From contig NZ_CP116341.1 in assembly GCF_033304595.1 (NCBI RefSeq), positions 2,955,001-3,019,000 on the forward strand: a stretch of 64,000 nt of DNA, given 5' to 3'. Numbering within the stretch: the first letter of the stretch is position 1; every line of letters starts with the position of its first letter. Shown in pieces: positions 52,457 through 60,770 of the stretch. Source of the stretch: Sporosarcina jeotgali (GTDB taxonomy: Bacteria; Bacillota; Bacilli; Bacillales_A; Planococcaceae). The notes beneath the pieces are model-generated. The model had not been told where the DNA came from. It did not search any database and saw only the letters and a list, made by a program, of their open reading frames with translations. The position numbers and the translations under genes were made by a program.

Positions 52457-53641
52457 TTACGCTGCTGGATCTTCTGCTTTAAGTAAAGGTCCATTTTTTG
52501 ATTTCAATATTATCGATACAATCGCTATAATGACCACACTTAGTACTAGCGCCGAACCAATAAAGAAATACTGGAAACGGATTGTCGGATGGCCCATGGA
52601 GCGGGCAATTGAATCCAGTACGAGCGGCGAACTGAATTGGCCTATGTAAATACAGCTGGATACGACTGCGATTACCCGATCACTGTTCAATGGATTGACT
52701 AGGCTGAGTGCTTTCACATTGATAAGCGGGAACATGATCCCTTGCCCGAGACCAACGAAACAAACAGCTGCCAGAATCACGGGAATAGATGATGTTAATG
52801 CAAGACTTCCGAACGCCAAACCCATAAACAATAGACTTACAGGAATAAGATATTTCTTTAACGCGTCCTGAAGCTGTGCGAGAGTTAAACTCGTAATCAT
52901 TCCGCCAATCGTCGTAAATGATATAACAGCTCCCGCGACACTAGAGCCCCCAAGTTTTCCTTGTTCCAGGAATAATGCCATATTGGTCGCTATTCCATAA
53001 TAGACGAGCATAATACTTCCTGAAGCAAGTGCATATCCATACACAGAAAGAGGCAGTTTCTTTTTAGGACCTGTTCCGTGAGGCTTGATAGGTTCATTTT
53101 TCGGTAAAAAGAAGTAAACCAACAGGAAGATAATTGCTCCCATCCAATAGACATTAAAAGGAACCTTCCAGCCAAACGTTGCCAGGAATCCTGCAAGCGT
53201 CATTGTGACAATTCCCCCGAGATTACTGAATGCAGAACTATACCCCATCATCTTCACTTGTTCTCTGCCTACAAAGTGATCACTTATAAGTGAAATGGAT
53301 AGCGGCATGACGAGTCCGACTCCAGCACCAAGTACAAATCGGAAAGCGAGTAACGTCTCAATTGTGTTTGTAAATTGAGCTCCTACACCGCTAATGATAT
53401 ATATAGTCAAACCGATCATGACAATTGCCCGCTTAGAAATTTTGGTCGTTAAGTAACTGGATACAAATGAAAAAGGAATAATAATTAACGAAGGTGCTGT
53501 TAAAATCAGCTTAATAAGAATTGGATCTGCATCTGGGAAGTTTGAAGCGATTAATCCGACCGCTGGTGAGATTGCGGCACCTGCCATTACAGTTGCCATT
53601 GCAATCGAAATAATCGTTGGTGCTAACATTCTTTTGTTCAT
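52457..53641 (-). CDS. MFS efflux transporter
   Basis: 394 residues, twelve membrane helices with the weakly conserved cytoplasmic loop between helices 2 and 3 (TTKISKRAIVMIG) and motif C-like GAGVGLVMPLSISLISDHF in helix 4-5, typical of 12-TM drug exporters. Substrate unknown. ATG 53641 overlaps the stop of a TetR-family gene (TAATG), and GGAGG lies nine bases upstream, so regulator and pump form one operon that is probably autoregulated. Confidence 0.9.
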   Translation of the reverse strand: MNKRMLAPTIISIAMATVMAGAAISPAVGLIASNFPDADPILIKLILTAPSLIIIPFSFVSSYLTTKISKRAIVMIGLTIYIISGVGAQFTNTIETLLAFRFVLGAGVGLVMPLSISLISDHFVGREQVKMMGYSSAFSNLGGIVTMTLAGFLATFGWKVPFNVYWMGAIIFLLVYFFLPKNEPIKPHGTGPKKKLPLSVYGYALASGSIMLVYYGIATNMALFLEQGKLGGSSVAGAVISFTTIGGMITSLTLAQLQDALKKYLIPVSLLFMGLAFGSLALTSSIPVILAAVCFVGLGQGIMFPLINVKALSLVNPLNSDRVIAVVSSCIYIGQFSSPLVLDSIARSMGHPTIRFQYFFIGSALVLSVVIIAIVSIILKSKNGPLLKAEDPAA

Positions 53642-54258
53642 TAACAGGTTCCTCCATTCTCTGTTTTTTTCAGCTGTCTTAATACTTTATCTGTAGACAG
53701 CTGTACAGGTTTTTCTGTCCGCGCATTCCATAAGAGTAAACCGTGGGCTAATGACAAGTGATAGGTTGCCAGTTCTTCAGGATCCCCTTCTACGAATAGC
53801 CCTTCTTGCTGCCCTGTTTTAATAATGCTGCCAATCCCATCTACAGCTTCTTTGTACAGTGCAACAATTTCCCGTTTAGCGAGCTCATTCAAATGATCTG
53901 AATACAAAGCTTGCAATACTAGAATATGCCGATAAACTCCTTCTTTGATAGAACCGGAATGTGTCGCTTCTGTCAGCCACTCCATTTTCCCAAGTGCTGT
54001 CATTTCGAATTCAGCTGCTTGTTCTACCAAGTCAATGAAGTCATATAGAATATCCCGGATTACCTCTATATACAACTCTTCTTTTGAAGCAAAGTAGTGA
54101 TAGAAAAGCCCATGGCTAAGTTGGGCATTTGAAGTGATGTCACTGATTTTTGCAGACGCAAAACCTTTTTGACTGAACATCTGAATTGCGGAGCGTCTCA
54201 ATTCCTGCTGACGCTGATCGCGAATTTCCTTAAATTGCTCCTTATTTCTAGGGCTCAT
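53641..54258 (-). CDS. TetR-family transcriptional repressor
   Basis: 205 residues: N-terminal helix-turn-helix (RRSAIQMFSQKGFASAKISDI...LSHGLFYHYFASKEELY, residues 20-65) and a helical ligand-binding domain. Probably represses its own operon with the MFS pump and is relieved by a pump substrate. Ribosome site is weak (GATGGTG), giving low expression. A dyad upstream may be its operator. Confidence 0.9.
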   Translation of the reverse strand: MSPRNKEQFKEIRDQRQQELRRSAIQMFSQKGFASAKISDITSNAQLSHGLFYHYFASKEELYIEVIRDILYDFIDLVEQAAEFEMTALGKMEWLTEATHSGSIKEGVYRHILVLQALYSDHLNELAKREIVALYKEAVDGIGSIIKTGQQEGLFVEGDPEELATYHLSLAHGLLLWNARTEKPVQLSTDKVLRQLKKTENGGTC

Positions 54259-54288
54259 TTAGCGTATTCACCATCTCTTTCTTATTGG

Positions 54289-54308
54289 TTGACTGACTGA
54301 CAAGTCAA
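54289..54308. promoter_or_regulatory. Putative TetR-family operator over the -35 of the TetR/MFS operon
   Basis: Dyad TTGACT-N8-AGTCAA. On the minus strand the TTGACT half is itself a -35, with AT-rich AATAAG 16-17 bases on, so binding would block RNA polymerase. Position about 30 bases upstream of the TetR start. Confidence 0.6.
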
Positions 54309-54440
54309 TGTTGAACAGTATATGTTTTAGAAAACTTGGCGTCAAGGGGATTCTTATAATTTCCATGTGAGCTTCCTTGGAAAAAGCGTTTAACAGAGAG
54401 GATTGCAGGGTACTTTAAGAGGTTGAATGGAGGTGTTGGA

Positions 54441-56114
54441 GTGATTAAGATTTCCATCAGGAGGACATATCGATTCCAAGAGATTGTAAATACGTTTTTA
54501 AAAAACGGCTTCAGCCATGTACTGTTTAGACTGGGCATTACAGAACGCAGGGCCGCTGCAACAATGAAAAACGAACCAATGGATATGAACCTTCAGCACA
54601 TTGGACAAAAATTGAATCGGACTTTGCAAGAACTCGGTCCGACATTCATAAAGTTAGGTCAGATTGCAAGTACTCGACGTGATTTAGTGCCTGCTGAAAT
54701 CATACGTGAACTGGAAAAGCTTCAAGACCATGCAGAGCCTTTTTCGTTTGAGGAAGTTCAGCAGATTATAGAAAAAGAGCTTGGCAAACCATTGAATGAC
54801 CTGTTTGAATCATTCAATGACAAACCATTGGCAACCGCATCCATCGGCCAAGTACATGAAGCTTTTTTATATACTGGTGAGAAAGTTGCTGTAAAAGTTC
54901 AACGACCCGATATCCGGCAAACAGTGGACACAGATTTGTCCATCCTGAAAGAAATAGCGTCACTAATTGAAAACAACACAGACTGGGGTAAGTTATACGG
55001 TGTCCGCTCTATTATTAATGAGTTTGCGGATTCGCTGCTTAGTGAACTCGATTACGAAAATGAAGGCAGAAATGCCGAACGCATTGCCCGCCAAGCAAAA
55101 AAAGACTCTTCTGTATACATTCCAGAAATCCATTGGGATCTGACATCTAAGAAAGTGCTGACGATGGAGATGATCGAAGGAATTAAGTCTAATGATATTA
55201 ATACTCTCGATGAACGAGGATACGATCGTAAATTACTTGCGCGAAGAATTGTAAATTCAATGTTTAGCCAAGTACTGGATCATGGTTTTTTCCACGGAGA
55301 TCCCCATCCGGGAAATATATACATAATGCCCGGCAATGTAATTTCATTTATCGATTTTGGAATGATTGGAGTTATGGATGATGATCTCAAACTTCAATTC
55401 GCCAAACTTATTATGGAATTGGAACGCGGCAGCACAAAAGGAATTATAAAAGTGATGGATTCAATGGGGATTTTATCGGATGAAACCAATATCAAAAGTC
55501 TCCAAAAAGATTTAGGCATGCTCAAAACTAAATACTATGACGTTCCTTTGCAAAACATGAGCCTGGGAGAAATCTTCATGGATTTGTTCGGCGTTGCCTA
55601 TCGCCATCAAATAAAAATTCCAAATGAAATCACAGTACTAGGAAAAACCATTTTAACGCTGGAGGGACTCATATCGAAATTAGACCCAGCAATGAGCATC
55701 ATGGACGGCGTGGAACCTTTCGGCAAGAAACTCATTAAAGAATATTACAGTCCCTCTTCCCTTCTTAAAAATGCTTGGGAAAGTGTCAGTGAAAACGCAG
55801 AAATTCTAGCAAATATCCCGCGTGATTTTAAAGATATCAGTACAGCCGCGAAAAAAGGAAAACTGAAACTGGACATTAACTTGAGGCAAACCAGTTTCAT
55901 ACTCAGAAGAATGGATATCATTAGCAATCGGCTCGCTTTCAGTGTCATTCTTCTTGCTTTCAGCATTCTCATGACAGGACTGATTATCGGATCTGCAATC
56001 GCTGGAGAAAATAATATGCTGCTGAATCTGCCTGTCATAGAAATTGGTGCGATTGTTGCATTTTTGATGTTTGTATTTCTTCTGTTTTCGATTTTCAGAT
56101 CCGGAAGAATGTAA
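54441..56114 (+). CDS. ABC1/UbiB-family atypical kinase-like protein
   Basis: 557 residues. The family signature K-x-G-Q is in [16 protein letters not shown] (about residues 70-85), followed by the Ala-rich loop [11 protein letters not shown], the Lys in VAVKVQRPD, the HGDPHPGN catalytic loop and the DFGM metal motif. Two C-terminal membrane helices (about 495-550). UbiB/COQ8-type proteins support isoprenoid quinone biosynthesis or lipid handling; the role in menaquinone-using bacilli is not established. The frame begins at 54423, but GGAGG is seven bases before GTG 54441, which is chosen. Confidence 0.9.
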   Translation: MIKISIRRTYRFQEIVNTFLKNGFSHVLFRLGITERRAAATMKNEPMDMNLQHIGQKLNRTLQELGPTFIKLGQIASTRRDLVPAEIIRELEKLQDHAEPFSFEEVQQIIEKELGKPLNDLFESFNDKPLATASIGQVHEAFLYTGEKVAVKVQRPDIRQTVDTDLSILKEIASLIENNTDWGKLYGVRSIINEFADSLLSELDYENEGRNAERIARQAKKDSSVYIPEIHWDLTSKKVLTMEMIEGIKSNDINTLDERGYDRKLLARRIVNSMFSQVLDHGFFHGDPHPGNIYIMPGNVISFIDFGMIGVMDDDLKLQFAKLIMELERGSTKGIIKVMDSMGILSDETNIKSLQKDLGMLKTKYYDVPLQNMSLGEIFMDLFGVAYRHQIKIPNEITVLGKTILTLEGLISKLDPAMSIMDGVEPFGKKLIKEYYSPSSLLKNAWESVSENAEILANIPRDFKDISTAAKKGKLKLDINLRQTSFILRRMDIISNRLAFSVILLAFSILMTGLIIGSAIAGENNMLLNLPVIEIGAIVAFLMFVFLLFSIFRSGRM

Positions 56115-56216
56115 CGGCTGGTCTAGCTAATTAGATCTGGCTGCTATTCTGGATGCTCTGGCAAGCACTCGATTTGCCGACTTCTTTAAACCAAAATACT
56201 ATTGATTAATTTATAA

Positions 56217-56262
56217 AAAAACCACGTAAAAGGGGGAATTCCTCTTTACGTGGTTTTTATTA
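56217..56262. terminator. Bidirectional terminator between ABC1 and YeiH genes
   Basis: AAAACCACGTAAA with TTTACGTGGTTTT around an AG/CT-rich pairing centre. The 160-base gap 56115-56275 shows nothing else. Confidence 0.85.
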
Positions 56263-56275
56263 GATAAGCATTCAA

Positions 56276-57304
56276 TTAAACGATGAAGTATGCGATGACG
56301 GACAGTAATATCGATGTGACTGTCATTGCTGCAAGCGGACGAAGTGCCCGTGAGCGCAAATCACGCAAGCTTACATTCAACCCCAATCCAACCATAGCGG
56401 CTGTAAGGAACCAAGATGTTACAACGGCAATAACGTCATACACACCATCCGGAACAGGAATGATTGGTCCAAAAACGTAACTTCCCAGTACACTTAAGAT
56501 GATAAAACCGACCAAGAACCAAGGGAATTCGATTTTCGCATCTGATTCTTCTGTCCCTTTACTTTTACGTTTCATAATTGCAATGAAAATAAAGCAAAGC
56601 GGAACGAGCAAGAACACACGGCCAAGCTTAGCAAGCAATGCGATGGCAAGACCATCTTCACCTGCAGGTGCTCCTGCCAGCGCAACGTGTGCAACTTCAT
56701 GCAAGCTGATTCCTGACCACATACCGTAGTGGATGGCATCGAGCGGTAAGAAAGGACGTAACACAGTATATCCGACAGCAAAGACTGTACCCATCAATGC
56801 AATGATTCCTACACCAATTGCTGTATCTTCGTCTTTTGATTTTACGATGGGTGCGATCGCCGCAATCGCAGCCGCCCCACAAACTCCAGTTCCAACGCCG
56901 AGTAGTAGTGAAATATTTTTATCTGCCTTAAACATTTTAGCAAGCCATAGTGTCATGAAGATGGCAAAAATGATAACGCCAACGTCACGGGCTAGCAATC
57001 CGAGTCCGTCACTGAGTACGGTGTCGATGTTCAGTTTAATACCGTACAAAATTATAGCCGTTCTCAATAATCGTTTGGACGAAAATTGAATCCCAGAACG
57101 GATTGCTTCTGGATAACCAAAAAATTGCCGAAATACAACAGCGATGATGATCGCAGAAGCCATTTGTCCAATATGATCAAATCCCGGTAACTTCGCGAGT
57201 AAATATCCTAAAAGTGCAATGAAAAATGTAAATGCAACCCCGCCGATCCAAGCAGTCGATTTTGACAGCTTCTTAGGAGAGGGTGCTTGTGATGATGCAT
57301 TCAT
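56276..57304 (-). CDS. YeiH-family (UPF0324) putative sulfate exporter
   Basis: 342 residues with ten or so membrane helices; typical LLGVGTGVCGAAAIAAIAP segment and the SLHEVAHVALAGA motif. The family is annotated as putative sulfate exporters; the evidence is indirect, from association with cysteine regulators. AGGAGG is eight bases before ATG 57304 (the frame extends to GTG 57313). It is divergent from a CysL-like LysR gene, the usual partner. Confidence 0.88.
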   Translation of the reverse strand: MNASSQAPSPKKLSKSTAWIGGVAFTFFIALLGYLLAKLPGFDHIGQMASAIIIAVVFRQFFGYPEAIRSGIQFSSKRLLRTAIILYGIKLNIDTVLSDGLGLLARDVGVIIFAIFMTLWLAKMFKADKNISLLLGVGTGVCGAAAIAAIAPIVKSKDEDTAIGVGIIALMGTVFAVGYTVLRPFLPLDAIHYGMWSGISLHEVAHVALAGAPAGEDGLAIALLAKLGRVFLLVPLCFIFIAIMKRKSKGTEESDAKIEFPWFLVGFIILSVLGSYVFGPIIPVPDGVYDVIAVVTSWFLTAAMVGLGLNVSLRDLRSRALRPLAAMTVTSILLSVIAYFIV

Positions 57305-57340
57305 GTGGAACACCTCCTGTCATTAAGTATACGCTCCGAG

Positions 57341-57369
57341 TTTTCATAAGGAAAATAACAATATATAAT
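57341..57369 (+). promoter_or_regulatory. Divergent promoter region with LysR-type dyad
   Basis: -10 TATAAT (57364-57369) for the LysR gene; 17 bases upstream TTTTCA, which is part of an imperfect dyad TTTTC-ATAAG-GAAAA (57341-57355) with the T-N11-A pattern of LysR sites. It lies between the two divergent genes. Confidence 0.5.
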
Positions 57370-57414
57370 AGCTACCATAAGTAAATGCATATATGAGAAT
57401 GGTGGGGACAGCAA

Positions 57415-58329
57415 ATGGATCAAAGCTTAAACGTCTTTGTGACCGTCGCTGAAAAGAAAAACTTTTCGCGAGCGGCTGAAGAACTGCACATGACACAGCC
57501 CGCGGTAAGTCAGTATATCCGATCCTTGGAAGAGACGATGGATGTACGCCTGCTTGAAAGAACCAACAAATATGTACGGCTGACTAAGGCTGGAGAGATT
57601 GTTTACCACCATGCGAAAGAAATTGTCGGGTTATATGGACGCATGCATCACTTAGTGAACGACTTATCCCACGAGGCCAGCGGACAGCTGTCGATCGGTG
57701 CCAGTTACACATTTGGTGAATATGTACTTCCTCATATCTTGGCTCGTTTACTGGAGATCTATCCCCTCATTAAGCCTGACGTACGGATTGGCAATACTGC
57801 GGAAATTGCAGATCTCATTATGAGCCGGCAACTAGATGTTGGCATTGTAGAAGGGCGATTTAAGGAAAACCGGCAATTGACCGCCCAAGCATTTGCAGAG
57901 GATCAGATGATACTTATAGCGTCAGCAAAACATCCGCTCACGTTAAAAGAAGGAGCGATTAATTGGCAGAGGTTAGCAGAACAAACATGGATCATCCGCG
58001 AAGAGGGCTCAGGTACTAGAGAAGCTGTGGAAGCTGTCTTTGACCGTTATTCGATTTCTCCTGTTCGATCTATGCAATTCAGCAGTACTCAGCCCATCAA
58101 AGAAGCCGTAGAAGCAGGGTTAGGAATTAGTCTGTTGTCCAAGTGGGCAGTTCAAAAGGAAATTCGTTATGGTGATTTAGTCCAATTACCCGTAGAAGGC
58201 TTACCTTTTATCCGCCAATTTTCAATTGTAACCAGTTCGCAGTACCAGACAAAGGCGCTAAAAGTCTTTTTGGAGCTGCTGCTCAATAATCGGGAATTGA
58301 CGTTGTTTCGGAAGAGTAATGGGATATGA
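57415..58329 (+). CDS. LysR-family transcriptional regulator (CysL/YwfK-like)
   Basis: 304 residues: winged helix-turn-helix at 1-60 (FSRAAEELHMTQPAVSQYIRSLE) and a two-lobed effector domain (about 90-290; LSIGASYTFGEYVLP, DVGIVEG, EAGLGISLLSKW). Similarity in pattern and the divergent YeiH gene fit the CysL-like group that activates a sulfite/sulfate-related gene, but the effector is not shown. Ribosome site GGTGGGG before ATG 57415. Confidence 0.9.
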   Translation: MDQSLNVFVTVAEKKNFSRAAEELHMTQPAVSQYIRSLEETMDVRLLERTNKYVRLTKAGEIVYHHAKEIVGLYGRMHHLVNDLSHEASGQLSIGASYTFGEYVLPHILARLLEIYPLIKPDVRIGNTAEIADLIMSRQLDVGIVEGRFKENRQLTAQAFAEDQMILIASAKHPLTLKEGAINWQRLAEQTWIIREEGSGTREAVEAVFDRYSISPVRSMQFSSTQPIKEAVEAGLGISLLSKWAVQKEIRYGDLVQLPVEGLPFIRQFSIVTSSQYQTKALKVFLELLLNNRELTLFRKSNGI

Positions 58330-58440
58330 TTTCAATGCGTTAAGTGACTAATTGGAAGTGCTTCGCTTGTTGACTCGTTAGGAATTAGCTAATAGAAGGG
58401 TTTCTATGGTTTTAGATGGGTATTCTAAGGCAGTAAGGTG

Positions 58441-58625
58441 GACTTATGAGCGCAAATTGAGTTTTATGAGCGCGATTTATAGTTTATGAGCGTTTTTTTC
58501 TGGTTATGATCACTTTGCTGTGTTTATGAGCGGATCCCCTTGTTTATGATCACATTTCGAGTTTTATGATCACCTATCGAGATTTATGAGCATACTGCCA
58601 AACGCGTGAGCGTCATACTGTTTCA
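58441..58625 (+). repeat. Second, diverged array of the 20-bp TTATGA(G/T)C motif
   Basis: Cores start at 58444, 58464, 58484, 58504, 58524, 58544, 58564 and 58584, and a decayed one (TGAGCG) in phase at 58604: exactly 20 bases apart. Four read TTATGAGCG, three TTATGATCAC, one TTATGAGCAT. The 10 bases between cores are largely unrelated between copies. It belongs to the family of the array at 16841-17280 and has the same orientation. It occupies the gap 58330-58669 between the convergent LysR and GlcD genes; 58330-58440 has no visible feature and no clear terminator for the LysR gene. Confidence 0.92.
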
Positions 58626-58633
58626 TTCCAAGT

Positions 58634-58664
58634 AAAAAAGGGCTTTGCAAAAGCCCTTTCCACT
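58634..58664 (-). terminator. Terminator of the GlcD-like gene
   Basis: Stem GGGCTTT/AAAGCCC with loop about TGC, followed on the minus strand by TTTTTTAC. Confidence 0.85.
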
Positions 58665-58669
58665 TTCCA

Positions 58670-60046
58670 TCACTTGATTAACTTCCCTGGATTCAATACA
58701 TTGTCAGGATCCAGTACGTGCTTGATTTTCAACATGACGTCATATGCTTCCCCGTGCTCATCGCGCTGGTATTTCTGTTTACCTACACCGACTCCATGCT
58801 CGCCGGTACAAGTTCCGCCACATGCGAGTGCCCGACGGACAATCGTTTCGTTGTATTCGTCCGCGGTTTTGAGTTCTTCTTCATTTTCATGATCAATCAT
58901 CAGCAGCACGTGGAAATTACCATCTCCAACGTGTCCAACGATTCCTCCTTCGAGTCCTGTACGGTCAAGTTCCTCACGTGCAAAGACAACAGCTTCTGCC
59001 AGTTTGGAAATCGGAACACAGACATCCGTCAGCATCATCTGTTTACCGGGGAATCCATGCGTATAGGCGTATGCGGCATTGTGGCGTGCTTCCCACAAAC
59101 GATTGCGGCTAGCAGTTTCTGTTTCGAACAAGATTTCTTTGCATCCGAAATCAGTGACGATTTCTTCTGTGAACGCAACGTCCTGTGCAAGACCGGCTTC
59201 GTTGCCATGAAACTCTAAAAACAGCGTTGGCAGTTCCGCATAGTCCGTCTCGCTGTACGCATTCACTTGTCGGATGGATTCGGTATCGACCAGTTCCACG
59301 CGCGCAATGGGAATGCCCGCCTGCAAAATTGCCGGCACCGCTTCAATGGCATTCGTGATGGACGTGAAGGTTGCGCGGGCTGCAGTGGTCACTTCCGGTA
59401 TTCCGAACACACGAAGTGTCAGTTCCGTAAAACATCCCAGCGTCCCTTCTGACCCGACAAATAATCCATTCAGATGATAGCCTGATGACGATTTAGCTGC
59501 TTTATTCCCCGTGTGAATCACAGTCCCGTCTGCTAACACCACCTCTAAGTCACGTACCTGATCACGCATAACGCCGTATTTTACGGATGTTGTACCACTT
59601 GCATTGGTTGCAGCCATGCCTCCGAGAGTGGCGTCAGCTCCAGGATCTACAGAGAAGAATAATCCATGCTTTTTTAGCTCTTTGTTTAAGACGGAACGTG
59701 TCACTCCGGGCTGTACAGTCACCAGCATATCGGACGGATTCACTTCGATGATTTGATTCATCTCAGTGAAGTCAATCGTTATCCCATGATCATATGGAAT
59801 AACGTGTCCTTCCAGACTCGAACCGACTCCGAAGGGAATCACGGGTACATTTAGACTCCCCGCCGCCTTTACAATTCGGCTAACCTCGTCTGTCGATCGG
59901 GGATATACTACAAGATCGGGCAGGCTTGGCGTATGATAAGATTCATCCTTGCTATGTAGGTCACGTACTGTTTCGTTTTGCGTCACTTGTTCTTGGTCTA
60001 AAAATCCAGTCAGCTGGACATAAAGCTGGTCAATTGAAGCATTCAT
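58670..60046 (-). CDS. FAD-linked oxidase, glycolate oxidase GlcD / D-lactate dehydrogenase type
   Basis: 458 residues. FAD-binding PCMH domain (about 35-215; VVYPRSTDEVSRIVK, PFGVGSSLEGHV, PGADATLGGMAATNASG) and the FAD-oxidase C-terminal domain (about 220-458; GHVGDGNFH, TGEHGVG-GK). It oxidises a 2-hydroxy acid, probably glycolate or D-lactate, to the 2-oxo acid. No GlcE/GlcF partners are nearby, so it may be a single-subunit D-lactate dehydrogenase. Ribosome site AAAGGGA before ATG 60046. Confidence 0.9.
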   Translation of the reverse strand: MNASIDQLYVQLTGFLDQEQVTQNETVRDLHSKDESYHTPSLPDLVVYPRSTDEVSRIVKAAGSLNVPVIPFGVGSSLEGHVIPYDHGITIDFTEMNQIIEVNPSDMLVTVQPGVTRSVLNKELKKHGLFFSVDPGADATLGGMAATNASGTTSVKYGVMRDQVRDLEVVLADGTVIHTGNKAAKSSSGYHLNGLFVGSEGTLGCFTELTLRVFGIPEVTTAARATFTSITNAIEAVPAILQAGIPIARVELVDTESIRQVNAYSETDYAELPTLFLEFHGNEAGLAQDVAFTEEIVTDFGCKEILFETETASRNRLWEARHNAAYAYTHGFPGKQMMLTDVCVPISKLAEAVVFAREELDRTGLEGGIVGHVGDGNFHVLLMIDHENEEELKTADEYNETIVRRALACGGTCTGEHGVGVGKQKYQRDEHGEAYDVMLKIKHVLDPDNVLNPGKLIK

Positions 60047-60176
60047 CCGATCAATCCCTTTCCAACTTAGTCTATTAACAATTCTTACAATTATAACTCA
60101 TTCTAAACCCGTTTGGTATTCGATTTGCGGGGAACACTATAAGAAACACTAAGAAAAACAATAGGAGGTCTTCATC

Positions 60177-60731
60177 TTGAGAAAATCAGCATCTATAGCT
60201 GGAAGCGTTCTTGCGACAGCCCTGCTGTTAGGCGCATGCGGCAGCAATGATACCAGCACAGACAAAGACACAACAGGCACAACTGCGGAACCTGGTACCG
60301 TTACAGATGATTCTGCAGACACTAACACAAATGCCAATTCAAGCGATTCCACGAGCACGAATGGCTCAATGGACTCTGACAGCGATCAGGATTACATGAA
60401 AGAAAAAATGGATAAGCTGACCTACGATGAATTTGAGCTGGAAGTCGATTATGGAAAAGACAAGGAATATGAAATTGAAATCGAACAAGACAACGGCAAG
60501 GTGGAAGCGACTGTTGAGGACGAATTATCCAATACGGATTTAAAAGGCCGTGCAGCTTTTGATGAAATCTATCCTAACCTAGAGAAACTGGACATTACAG
60601 AAACCACATCAAAAGAACAAGCGATTCAACAAACATTAGACGCGTTTGGATTGAAAGATGACTACATGAAATTTGGTATTGAAATCACGATGCCGGATGG
60701 TCAAAAAATCGAGTTTGAAGACAAGAAATAA
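60177..60731 (+). CDS. YusW-like lipoprotein
   Basis: 184 residues. Type II signal peptide with lipobox LLGAC (Cys21), a long Thr/Ser/Asp/Asn linker (22-65), and a C-terminal acidic domain with FELEVDYGKDKEYEIEIE and the KIEFEDKK end typical of YusW-like proteins. Anchored outside the cell membrane; function unknown. Start TTG 60177, nine bases after AGGAGG. The linker is rich in Asp/Thr/Ser. Confidence 0.82.
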   Translation: MRKSASIAGSVLATALLLGACGSNDTSTDKDTTGTTAEPGTVTDDSADTNTNANSSDSTSTNGSMDSDSDQDYMKEKMDKLTYDEFELEVDYGKDKEYEIEIEQDNGKVEATVEDELSNTDLKGRAAFDEIYPNLEKLDITETTSKEQAIQQTLDAFGLKDDYMKFGIEITMPDGQKIEFEDKK

Positions 60732-60735
60732 GTAA

Positions 60736-60768
60736 AAGCGGAACCGTTAATCGGTTCCGCTTTTCTAT
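60736..60768. terminator. Bidirectional terminator between YusW-like gene and ptsI
   Basis: Stem AAAAGCGGAACCG/CGGTTCCGCTTTT with loop TTAAT. Confidence 0.9.
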
Positions 60769-60770
60769 TT

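Noticed and set aside
58606-58625. A tenth intact repeat core in the second array
   Set aside because: Only TGAGCG remains in phase at 58607; I count it as decayed, not as a full copy.
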